Positions 1-5,989 of a stretch of DNA of 6,988 nt are shown piece by piece. Under the pieces are notes generated by a model. It ran no database searches. It worked only from the letters and a program-made list of their open reading frames with translations, and was not told the DNA's origin. This DNA comes from JAEUPI01 sp036520715 (lineage in GTDB: Bacteria > Pseudomonadota > Gammaproteobacteria > Burkholderiales > Burkholderiaceae_C), in contig DATDJF010000375.1 of the NCBI GenBank assembly GCA_036520715.1, positions 1-6,988 on the forward strand, in the 5' to 3' direction. Each line of letters opens with the position of its first letter. The stretch's first letter is position 1. Made by a program: the position numbers and the translations under genes.

Positions 1-429
1 GAAACGCTTCGCGGTGGCGACGAGCCGCGATCGGCCCTCGCGACGATGCGACCGCGGCCGCCAGAGCGGCTCGGTGCCGAGCATCACGTTGTCGAGCACG
101 CTCAGGTTGTCGGCCAGCGTGAAGTGCTGGTGCACCATGCCGACGCCCGCGGCCAGCGCCGCCTTCGGCTCGCCCGGCGGCAGCGTGCGGCCGTCGATCT
201 GAATGTGCCCGGCGTCGGTCACCTGGTGGCCGAACAGGATCGACACCAGCGTGCTCTTGCCGGCGCCGTTCTCGCCGAGCAGCGCCAGCACCTCGCCGGC
301 GTGCAGCTCGAGCGAGATGTCGTCGTTGGCGACCAGCTCGCCGAAGCGCTTGGTGATGCCGGTCAGCCGCAACAGCGGCGCGGCATGGCTGTGTGCAGCG
401 TTCGTCGCCTGCGCGCCGACTCGCGCCAC
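1..429 (-). CDS. Nucleoside-type ABC transporter ATP-binding protein, N-terminal part (cut by window edge)
   Basis: Only the first 143 codons are present; the gene continues past base 1. The product is the cytoplasmic ATPase that powers an ABC importer. The Walker A motif GENGAGKST is at residues 52-60, and the Q-loop is in GMVHQHFTL (Gln101). The LRLTGITKRFGELVANDDISL start and the MVHQHF sequence are typical of the double-ATPase subunits of the BMP-linked purine nucleoside/simple sugar importers (NupO/YufO, RbsA-like), which are about 500 residues long. The signature motif, Walker B and the second ATPase half lie outside the window. The start is a GTG at 427-429: an in-frame TGA sits four codons upstream and no ATG is available. 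No convincing Shine-Dalgarno is visible, so translation may be coupled to the binding protein gene that ends 27 bases upstream. That adjacency supports one transport operon. The permease genes are expected further left. The family call is firm; the substrate is inferred. Confidence 0.93.
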   Translation of the reverse strand, partial: MARVGAQATNAAHSHAAPLLRLTGITKRFGELVANDDISLELHAGEVLALLGENGAGKSTLVSILFGHQVTDAGHIQIDGRTLPPGEPKAALAAGVGMVHQHFTLADNLSVLDNVMLGTEPLWRPRSHRREGRSRLVATAKRF

Positions 430-456
430 TTCACACGCTCACGCCGGCGGGCAGGT

Positions 457-1452
457 TCACTTCGCGGTGGGCTTGGGCTGCGCGTCGTCGATCTTGACCT
501 TGAACGAGCCGTCGAGGATGGCTTTCTCCTTCGCGCGCACCTTGGCCACCACATCGGCCGGCACCTTCTTCTCGAACGTGCCCAAAGGCGCCAGCTCGCT
601 GCCCTTGACCTTCATGTGCGACAGGTGCCCGTAGTCGTCGGCCTTGAAGGAGCCGGCCTTCACCGCCTTGATGGCGGCGTCGATCGTCGGCTCCATGTTC
701 CACAGCGCCGAGGCCACCACCGTGTCGGGGTACTTGTCCTGCGTGTTGATGACGTTGCCGATGGCCAGCTTGCCGCGCTCCTTGGCGGCATCGCTGACGC
801 CGAAGCGCTCGGCGTACATCAGGTCGGCGCCCTTGTCGATCATCGCGAAGGCGGCCTCCTTGGCCTTGGGAGGATCGAACCAGCTGTTGATGAAGGTGAC
901 CATGAACTCGACCTTCGGGTTGACTTCCCTGGCGCCGGCCATGAAGGCGTTCATCAGGCGGTTGACTTCGGGGATCGGGTAGCCGCCGACCATGCCGATC
1001 TTGTGGCTCTTGGTCATGCCGCCGGCGATCATGCCGCTGAGATACGCCGGCTCCTGGATGAAGTTGTCGAAGACGCCGAAGTTCGGCGCCTGCGGCTTGC
1101 CGGAACTGCCCATCAGGAAGCTGACCTTCGGGTAGTCCTTGGCCACCTTGCGCGCGGCGAGCTCCACCGCAAACGACTCGCCCACCACCAGCGTGTTGCC
1201 GGCCTCGGCGTACTGGCGCATCACGCGCTCGTAGTCGGCGTTGGCGACGTTCTCGCTGAACACGTATTCGATCTCGCCGCGCGCGACCGCGGCCTTCAGC
1301 GCCTTGTCGATGCGGCTGACCCACTGTTGTTCGACCGGCACCGTGTAGATGGCGGCGACCTTGAGCTTGCCTTGCGCGAAGGCGCTGCCGGCAAACGCCG
1401 TCAGCGCGGCGGCGGCGCACAACAGCAGGGTCGAGCGGCGAATCAGGGGCAT
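457..1452 (-). CDS. BMP/PnrA-family ABC transporter substrate-binding lipoprotein-like protein (periplasmic)
   Basis: A complete 331-residue periplasmic solute-binding protein of the Bmp/Med family (PF02608 type), whose characterised members mostly bind purine nucleosides. A signal peptide is clear: basic MPLIRRS, a hydrophobic stretch to about residue 22, and probable cleavage at SAFA|Q (26/27). There is no lipobox cysteine at the cleavage site, so it is probably soluble in the periplasm. The mature part shows the two-lobed pattern: KVAAIYTVPVEQQW (31-44), GESFA (91-95), KIGMVGGYPIPEVNR (151-165), INSWFDPPKAKEAA (188-201) and an IGNVINTQ stretch (231-238). The start is the ATG at 1450-1452, with GGAGG at 1458-1462 and a 5-base spacer. 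An ATG five codons upstream lacks this site and would add residues before the signal peptide. It lies 131 bases downstream of the dioxygenase gene and 27 bases before the ATPase, so it is presumably the importer's binding component. It lacks the GVD(x)NQ ribose-contact segment seen in the second BMP protein, so its ligand may differ. Confidence 0.92.
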   Translation of the reverse strand: MPLIRRSTLLLCAAAALTAFAGSAFAQGKLKVAAIYTVPVEQQWVSRIDKALKAAVARGEIEYVFSENVANADYERVMRQYAEAGNTLVVGESFAVELAARKVAKDYPKVSFLMGSSGKPQAPNFGVFDNFIQEPAYLSGMIAGGMTKSHKIGMVGGYPIPEVNRLMNAFMAGAREVNPKVEFMVTFINSWFDPPKAKEAAFAMIDKGADLMYAERFGVSDAAKERGKLAIGNVINTQDKYPDTVVASALWNMEPTIDAAIKAVKAGSFKADDYGHLSHMKVKGSELAPLGTFEKKVPADVVAKVRAKEKAILDGSFKVKIDDAQPKPTAK

Positions 1453-1457
1453 GGAGT

Positions 1458-1462
1458 CCTCC
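1458..1462 (-). promoter_or_regulatory. Shine-Dalgarno deciding the start of the first BMP gene
   Basis: On the minus strand the site reads GGAGG, followed by ACTCC and then ATG. This strong, well-spaced site selects the ATG at 1450-1452 over the ATG at 1465-1467. Confidence 0.8.
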
Positions 1463-1498
1463 GGCATTGAGCTGTGAATGGAGTGAATCGCGACGCAA

Positions 1499-1513
1499 GT
1501 CCCGTGCCGGGAC
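1499..1513 (-). other. Perfect hairpin in the leader/intergenic region ahead of the first BMP gene
   Basis: GTCCCG, three loop bases and CGGGAC form a perfect 6-bp GC-rich stem. It lies in the 131-base gap between the dioxygenase stop and the BMP start, about 37 bases upstream of the BMP Shine-Dalgarno. No T-run follows on either strand, so it is not a standard intrinsic terminator. It could be an mRNA processing or stability stem, which would let the binding protein be expressed above its neighbours, or an operator. The structure is seen; the function is inferred and uncertain. Confidence 0.35.
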
Positions 1514-1552
1514 CGTCACACGATTGTCATTTGGCAGGCAGGTGGCGCGCGC

Positions 1553-1558
1553 CGTCAA
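1553..1558 (-). promoter_or_regulatory. Possible -35 element of an internal promoter before the first BMP gene
   Basis: The minus strand reads TTGACG here (5 of 6 to TTGACA). The bases 17-19 downstream (GCCAAATG) are only a poor -10 match. If real, it would give the binding protein and transporter genes their own transcript, independent of the dioxygenase gene. The evidence is weak, because one hexamer in GC-rich DNA can occur by chance. Confidence 0.2.
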
Positions 1559-1583
1559 TCGGGGCAGCCCGCCGCCGCGCCGC

Positions 1584-2408
1584 TCAAAAGCCAGCGGGCA
1601 GATCGGCGCGGCGCAGCCAGTTGTCGCCCGACCAGTGGCTGCGGCCGTCGATGGCGTGCAGCGTGTACGCATGGCGCGACAGCGGCGAGCGGTTGGGTGC
1701 GCTGTAGTGCGGCAGCAGGCCGTGGAAACACACCAGCGTGCCGGCCGGCACTTCGAGCGGCACCGCCGCGTCGGGGCCGGGCCACGGCGTGTCGGCGAGC
1801 GTCACGAAGCGCACCGCGTCACCCTCGCGCACGAAGCGCTGGCGCAGCGGGCCCAGATGGCCGCCGGGCGCCACCCACAGGCAGCCGTTGTCGACCGTGG
1901 CGTCCTCGAGCGCGATCCAGAAGCCGGTGACGCTGATCGGCTCGCTGTGCAGGAAGGTCGCATCCTGGTGCCAGTGCACCTCGCCGCCGATGCCCGGCTG
2001 CTTGAAGATGAACATCGACTGCCACAGTTGCGGCGCCACGAGGCCGAGGTCGGCGGCCAGCTCGGCCCAGTCGGCGCCGTGCGAGAACGCCGCGAACACC
2101 GGGTCGCGCTCGTGCAGCGCGTGGCCGATCTTGTTGATCGACAGCGCCTTGGGCTGGCGCAGGCCGCCGTGCTCGTCGAACGCATCCTCCTCGAAGAAGC
2201 AGCGCACGCCGTCGGCCGAGCCGAGGAACCAGGTGTCGGCGTTGGCCTTGCGCGTCGAGAACACGCCGCTGCCGGCCTGCGGGTCGAACGACTCGACGAT
2301 CTCTTGCGCGCGGCGGCGCAGCGCGCTCAATGCGTCCGGCGGCTTGTATTGCGCCAGCACCACATAGCCGTCTTCACGGTAGCGCCGTTTCTGAAGCGGA
2401 TTTAGCAT
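1584..2408 (-). CDS. PHYHD1-like phytanoyl-CoA dioxygenase family protein (Fe(II)/2-oxoglutarate oxygenase)
   Basis: A complete 274-residue member of the PhyH family (PF05721 type). These cytoplasmic non-haem iron enzymes couple decarboxylation of 2-oxoglutarate to hydroxylation of a substrate. The iron-binding facial triad is visible: HxD in VHWHQDATFL (His147, Asp149) and distal His234 in LLPHYS, with Arg245 in SPLSRHAYTLH as the expected 2-oxoglutarate anchor. The blocks SINKIGHALH (90-99), FKQPGIGGEV (135-144), WIALEDAT (164-171) and NGCLWVAPGGH (174-184) closely resemble animal PHYHD1 as I remember it, more than phytanoyl-CoA hydroxylase itself. No signal peptide is present. I chose the ATG at 2406-2408 because it starts directly before the conserved LQKRRYREDGYVVL opening; the frame extends to a TTG at 2441 that overlaps a likely -10 box. 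It heads the minus-strand run into the BMP transporter genes. The natural substrate is unknown; a fatty-acyl-CoA role should not be assumed. Confidence 0.9.
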   Translation of the reverse strand: MLNPLQKRRYREDGYVVLAQYKPPDALSALRRRAQEIVESFDPQAGSGVFSTRKANADTWFLGSADGVRCFFEEDAFDEHGGLRQPKALSINKIGHALHERDPVFAAFSHGADWAELAADLGLVAPQLWQSMFIFKQPGIGGEVHWHQDATFLHSEPISVTGFWIALEDATVDNGCLWVAPGGHLGPLRQRFVREGDAVRFVTLADTPWPGPDAAVPLEVPAGTLVCFHGLLPHYSAPNRSPLSRHAYTLHAIDGRSHWSGDNWLRRADLPAGF

Positions 2409-2441
2409 GCGTCGCGCCGGCAGCAGGGGGATCGGGCGCAA

Positions 2442-2447
2442 ATCATA
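2442..2447 (-). promoter_or_regulatory. Candidate -10 box for the dioxygenase/transporter transcript
   Basis: The minus strand reads TATGAT (5 of 6 to TATAAT), about 33 bases before the ATG at 2408. A 17-base spacer leads back to ATGCCG, a weak -35 match, so an activator may be needed. Transcription from here would start near 2435, which argues against use of the TTG at 2441 as the start codon. Confidence 0.35.
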
Positions 2448-2459
2448 GGCACTCGGCCC

Positions 2460-2488
2460 GCACGCGGCATGGTGCTTGCATGGCGTGC
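2460..2488. promoter_or_regulatory. Symmetric repeat in the divergent control region (possible operator)
   Basis: Inverted arms GCACGC (2460-2465) and GCGTGC (2483-2488) enclose a direct repeat GCATGG (2467-2472 and 2478-2483) whose copies are spaced 11 bases apart, about one helical turn. It lies between the dioxygenase and receptor genes, upstream of the putative dioxygenase -10 and about 15 bases before the receptor Shine-Dalgarno. This is a sensible position for one regulator to control both directions. The repeats are seen; operator function is inference, and short GC-rich repeats arise easily by chance. Confidence 0.25.
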
Positions 2489-2501
2489 CTGTCCAACCAC
2501 T

Positions 2502-2508
2502 GGAGGAG
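2502..2508 (+). promoter_or_regulatory. Shine-Dalgarno of the TonB receptor gene
   Basis: GGAGGAG is followed by a 4-base spacer and then the ATG at 2513. The match is strong and fixes the start; the frame is open further upstream to about 2330, but that part runs antisense into the dioxygenase gene. Confidence 0.8.
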
Positions 2509-2512
2509 ACTC

Positions 2513-4834
2513 ATGAGATTCGATCCCCGATGGGGCGTGCGCCGCGGGCCTGTGTCGCTGCACCGTGTCGCTGCGGCCGCTGCCTTGCTGGGTGCGCAGC
2601 TTGGTGCATCGGCGCAGCAGACCGCGACCACGCCCGATGCCGCCGCGACGGCCGAGCCCGGCAAGCTGCCCACCGTCACCGTCACCGCCGAGCGGCGGCG
2701 CGAGAACATCAAGGACGTGCCGAGCTCGATCAGCACCATCAGCGGCGAACTGCTCGACGTCATCAACACCGGGGGGCAGGACTTGCGCGGCCTTGCCGGG
2801 CGGGTGCCGAACCTGAACATCGAGTCGTCGTTCGGGCGCGCCTTTCCGCGCCTGTACATCCGCGGCTACGGCAACACCGATTTCCGCCTCAATGCGTCGC
2901 AGCCGGTGTCGCTGGTGTACGACGACGTGGTGCAGGAAGACCCGATCCTCAAGGGCTTCCCGGCGTTCGACGTCGCCGGCATCGAAGTGCTGCGCGGCCC
3001 GCAGGGCACGCTGTTCGGCCGCAACACGCCGGCCGGCGTGGTGAAGTTCGATTCGGTGCGGCCGACGCGCAACTTCGAGGGCTACGGCAGCATCTCGGTG
3101 GGCACCTTCAGCACCATCAATGCCGAGGGCGCACTCAACATGCCCACCGGGCAGGATTCAGCGCTGCGCTTGTCGCTGCTCAACCAGACGCGCGACGACT
3201 GGGTGAAGAACACCATCCCCAGCGGCCTGACGCAGGATTTCGAGGGCTACCGCGACACCGCGCTGCGCGGCCAGTGGCTCTTCGAGCCGCACAAGGACTT
3301 CAGCCTGCTCGCCAACCTGCACGTGCGCGACCTCGACGGCTCGGCGCGCCTGTTCCGCGCCAACATCATCCAGCCCGGCAGCAACAACCTGGTGCCCGGC
3401 TTCGACGAGCGCCTGATCTCCACCGACGGCAAGAACGAGCAGAACCTCACCACCACCGGCGGCAGCCTGCGCCTGCGCTGGGGCCTGGGGCCGGTGGCGC
3501 TGCACTCGATCACCGGCTACGAGCACGTCAAGGCCTACAGCCGCGGCGACATCGACGGCGGCTTCGGCAACCAGTTTGCGCTGCCGTCGGGACCGGGGTT
3601 CATTCCGTTCTCGTCGGAAACCGCCGACGGCATGCCCAAGCACCAGCAATGGACGCAGGAGTTCCGCGTCGAGTCCACCACCGGGGGACCGTTGAATTGG
3701 CAGGCCGGCCTGTACCTGTTCCACGAAGACTACAAGGTCGAGAGCTTCAGTTTCGACACCCCCAACGCCAGCGCGCAGGACGGCTACGAGCGCATCCACC
3801 AGAAGAACGACTCGCTCGCCGTGTTCGGCAACGTCGTCTACGCACTGACGCCGCAGGCCAGCGTGCGCGGCGGCCTGCGCTACACCTCGGACCAGAAGAA
3901 GCTCGACGTCGAGGACTACAACACCACGGCCTTCGTGCCTTGCGTGCTGCTGGGCAAGTGCACGCTCGCGCAGCTGGCGGCGCAGGAGCCCAATGGCGTG
4001 CTGTATGCCTACCCGAAGGACAGCAACCTGAGCTGGGACTTGAGCGGCACCTATGCGCTGGACAAGACCACCAACCTGTACGGGCGCATCGCCACCGGCT
4101 TCCGGGGCAGCAGCATCCAGGCGGCCGGCGCGTTCAACGCCATGTCGGTCGCCGGGCCGGAGACCAACACGTCGTACGAGGCCGGCGTCAAGTCCGACCT
4201 GCTCGACGGCCGTGCGCGCGTCAGCTTCAACGTCTTCTACTACGAGGTGAAGGACCAGCAGCTCACCGCGGTGGGCGGCTCGAACAACGCCAACATCCTG
4301 CTCAACGCCAAGAAGTCGGTCGGCCAGGGCTTCGAGCTCGACAGCCAGGCCTTCATCACCGACAACCTGCTGGCCACGCTCGGCGTCGGTTATGCCAAGA
4401 CCAAGATCAAGGACCCGAACCTGGCGGTGGCCGTGTGCGCGCAATGCACGGTGACCGATCCGCTCACCGCGGGTGGCCAGGCTCTGATCGACGGCAATCC
4501 GTTGCCGCAGGCGCCCGAAACCACCGTCAACTTCACGCTGCGCTACGGCCAGCCGGTGGAGGGCGGCGGCGAGTGGTACGTCTACACCGACTGGGTGTAC
4601 CGCAGCAAGGTCAGCTTCTTCCTCTACGAGTCGGTGGAGTTCACCGGCAAGTCGCTCACCGAGGGCGGGCTGCGCGCCGGTTACCTGTGGGGCAAGGGCA
4701 AGTACGAAGCCGCGGCGTTCGTGCGCAACCTGACCAACCAGATCCGCGTGGTCGGCGGCATCGACTTCAACAACCTCACCGGCTTCATCAACGAGCCGCG
4801 TACCTACGGCCTGCAGTTCAAGGCGCTGTTCTGA
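2513..4834 (+). CDS. TonB-dependent outer membrane receptor
   Basis: A complete 773-residue receptor: a 22-strand outer membrane barrel that imports a scarce ligand using energy from TonB-ExbBD. A signal peptide spans residues 1-34 (basic start, alanine/leucine core, probable ASA|Q cleavage). A TonB-box-like LPTVTVTAERR (52-62) follows. The plug domain is at about 65-185, with RLYIRGYGN (113-121), PVSLVYDDV (131-139) and the hallmark LRGPQGTLFGRNTPAG (160-175). The remainder is barrel and ends in phenylalanine (YGLQFKALF), the usual outer membrane assembly signal. Two close cysteine pairs, Cys477/Cys483 and Cys642/Cys645, probably lie in surface loops. The start has an excellent ribosome binding site. 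The gene diverges from the dioxygenase and converges on adenosine deaminase with 10 bases between stops. No siderophore biosynthesis gene, sigma factor or anti-sigma gene lies nearby. Given the neighbours, a nucleoside or nucleoside-containing ligand is a reasonable guess, but receptor sequence alone does not reveal the ligand. Confidence 0.93.
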   Translation: MRFDPRWGVRRGPVSLHRVAAAAALLGAQLGASAQQTATTPDAAATAEPGKLPTVTVTAERRRENIKDVPSSISTISGELLDVINTGGQDLRGLAGRVPNLNIESSFGRAFPRLYIRGYGNTDFRLNASQPVSLVYDDVVQEDPILKGFPAFDVAGIEVLRGPQGTLFGRNTPAGVVKFDSVRPTRNFEGYGSISVGTFSTINAEGALNMPTGQDSALRLSLLNQTRDDWVKNTIPSGLTQDFEGYRDTALRGQWLFEPHKDFSLLANLHVRDLDGSARLFRANIIQPGSNNLVPGFDERLISTDGKNEQNLTTTGGSLRLRWGLGPVALHSITGYEHVKAYSRGDIDGGFGNQFALPSGPGFIPFSSETADGMPKHQQWTQEFRVESTTGGPLNWQAGLYLFHEDYKVESFSFDTPNASAQDGYERIHQKNDSLAVFGNVVYALTPQASVRGGLRYTSDQKKLDVEDYNTTAFVPCVLLGKCTLAQLAAQEPNGVLYAYPKDSNLSWDLSGTYALDKTTNLYGRIATGFRGSSIQAAGAFNAMSVAGPETNTSYEAGVKSDLLDGRARVSFNVFYYEVKDQQLTAVGGSNNANILLNAKKSVGQGFELDSQAFITDNLLATLGVGYAKTKIKDPNLAVAVCAQCTVTDPLTAGGQALIDGNPLPQAPETTVNFTLRYGQPVEGGGEWYVYTDWVYRSKVSFFLYESVEFTGKSLTEGGLRAGYLWGKGKYEAAAFVRNLTNQIRVVGGIDFNNLTGFINEPRTYGLQFKALF

Positions 4835-4844
4835 CGCGGCTAGC

Positions 4845-5903
4845 TCAGGCGTTCGACGGCAGGCCGTGCGCGTAGGCGAAGGCGCGGATCGCCGCCTGCG
4901 CCTGCGCACGCGCGGCCGCGCCGAGGAACGACCGGCCTGCCGCCTGCTCGCTCATGCCAGCCAGGTCGGCGAGCGTCAGCGGCGTGTCGCGCAGCAGCGC
5001 ACCTGCTTCGCGCGACGGCGTGGTGCGTGACATCAGCCGGTTGTCGGTGTGGAACGAGACGCTCAAGCCGGCGCGGTGCAACGCGGTGATCGGATGGCTG
5101 GCGATCGATGCCGCGGCGCCGGTGTGCACGTTGCTGGTCGGGCACAGCTCCAGATGCAGGCCACGTTCGCGCGCTTCGTCGATCAGCGCGGCATCGCCAT
5201 CGGCGCCCAGAGCATCGGCCAGCCGCACGCCGTGGCCGATGCGAGCCGCACCCAGGTGCGCCGCCTCGATCACACGCGCCGCCGCATCGGCTTCGCCGGC
5301 GTGCAGCGTCAGCGGCACGCCGCCGTCGCGCGCGATGCCGATCGCTTCCGCGTGTTCGCCCGGGGGATGCCCGAGCTCGGCACCGGCCAGATCGAAGCCG
5401 ATCACTCCCTGCCCCAGGTAGCGCCGCGCCAGCTGCGCGACGCGCACGGCCTCGCCGGTGCTGCGCTCGCGCATCGCGCACAGGATCAGGCCGCTGGGCA
5501 GCGGGCAACGCGCCAGGCCCTGCAGCATCGCCTCGATCGCCGCCTCGGCTTGCAGGCCATGGGCCTCGAACAACGCCGGTGCGATGCGGAACTCGGCCAG
5601 CACGCAGCCATCGGCGCGCACGTCTTCGGCGGCCTCGAAGGCCACCCGCTGCAGCGCCGGCAACGTGGCCATCGCCGCCACGGTGAGCGCGAAGCCGCGC
5701 AGGTATTCGGCCAGGCTGCCGGCGTGCGCGCGCTGGTCGAACCACGCCGCCAGCGCCGCGGCGTCGGCCGCCGGCGGTGTTATGCCGCGCGCGCGCAGCA
5801 ACTCCAGCAGCGTCGCCGGCCGCAGGCCGCCATCGAGGTGATCGTGCAGCAGCACCTTCGGCAGCGCACTCGCGAGCGCGTCGATGTCGCGGTCAGGAGG
5901 CAT
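4845..5903 (-). CDS. add: Adenosine deaminase
   Basis: A complete 352-residue cytosolic zinc hydrolase of the adenosine/AMP deaminase family (PF00962 type), converting adenosine and 2'-deoxyadenosine to inosine and deoxyinosine plus ammonia. The ligands and catalytic residues are all visible: HDHLDGGLRP (His20, His22), HAGE (His201 zinc ligand, Glu204 proton donor), RIGHGVRL (His224), LELCPTSNV (252-259) and HTDNRLMS (zinc ligand Asp287). Length matches the family. The LLHDHLDGGLRP, AGAELGHPP and TDNRLMS variants resemble the form I recall from actinobacterial adenosine deaminases rather than the HLHLDG, GDE and TDDP of the Escherichia coli and mammalian enzymes. The start is the ATG at 5901-5903; a GTG at 5960 would add 19 poorly conserved residues. 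The Shine-Dalgarno is weak. The gene is divergent from the second BMP gene, linking deamination to nucleoside uptake. A related aminohydrolase specificity, such as adenine, is less likely but possible. Confidence 0.92.
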   Translation of the reverse strand: MPPDRDIDALASALPKVLLHDHLDGGLRPATLLELLRARGITPPAADAAALAAWFDQRAHAGSLAEYLRGFALTVAAMATLPALQRVAFEAAEDVRADGCVLAEFRIAPALFEAHGLQAEAAIEAMLQGLARCPLPSGLILCAMRERSTGEAVRVAQLARRYLGQGVIGFDLAGAELGHPPGEHAEAIGIARDGGVPLTLHAGEADAAARVIEAAHLGAARIGHGVRLADALGADGDAALIDEARERGLHLELCPTSNVHTGAAASIASHPITALHRAGLSVSFHTDNRLMSRTTPSREAGALLRDTPLTLADLAGMSEQAAGRSFLGAAARAQAQAAIRAFAYAHGLPSNA

Positions 5904-5989
5904 CGCGTCATCGTAGTCCAGGTGGCGCACGCAGCGCGACGTTGTTATCCTGCGCCGCACCTCGACGACTCAGCGGGAGCACACCGATC
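5904..5989. promoter_or_regulatory. Divergent control region between adenosine deaminase and the second BMP gene
   Basis: These 86 bases must hold the start signals of both genes. On the plus strand TATCCT at 5946-5951, preceded by TG one base upstream (extended -10 style), would start transcription near 5958. On the minus strand GATAAC at 5944-5949 overlaps it, with a weak CTGAGT -35. Overlapping promoters would make the two genes compete or share regulation. GGGAG at 5975-5979 is the likely ribosome binding site for the BMP gene. All promoter assignments are weak matches. Confidence 0.3.

Noticed and set aside
46..1470. 474-codon open frame on plus across the ATPase and first BMP genes
   Set aside because: It is antisense to two clearly recognisable genes. 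Its translation is low-complexity Arg/His/Leu/Val-rich without any domain, as expected for a mirror frame in GC-rich DNA.
1499..1513. Hairpin considered as an intrinsic terminator of the dioxygenase transcript
   Set aside because: No T-run follows the stem on the minus strand, and it lies about 70 bases past the stop, close to the next gene's ribosome binding site.
1512..1526. TGACAATCGTGTGA-like imperfect inverted repeat considered as a GntR-type operator (minus strand)
   Set aside because: Only four of five arm positions pair and the core is not symmetric, which is no better than chance in this sequence.
1467..2405. 312-codon plus-strand frame opposite the dioxygenase
   Set aside because: It is antisense to a complete PhyH-family gene with all its catalytic residues. 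No independent evidence of coding.
2409..2441. Extension of the dioxygenase to the TTG at 2441
   Set aside because: The family alignment starts at the internal ATG (2408), and the upstream part overlaps a likely -10 region. It cannot be fully excluded, because neither start has a clear ribosome binding site.
2476..4875. 799-codon plus-strand frame overlapping the TonB receptor in another phase
   Set aside because: It is an Arg/Ala/Gln/His-rich shadow of the receptor, which has full family motifs, a signal peptide and a ribosome binding site in its own frame.
3158..4909. 583-codon open frame on minus opposite the TonB receptor
   Set aside because: It is a codon-bias mirror of the receptor gene. 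It shows no motif, no ribosome binding site and a valine/glutamate/histidine/arginine repeat-like composition typical of antisense frames.
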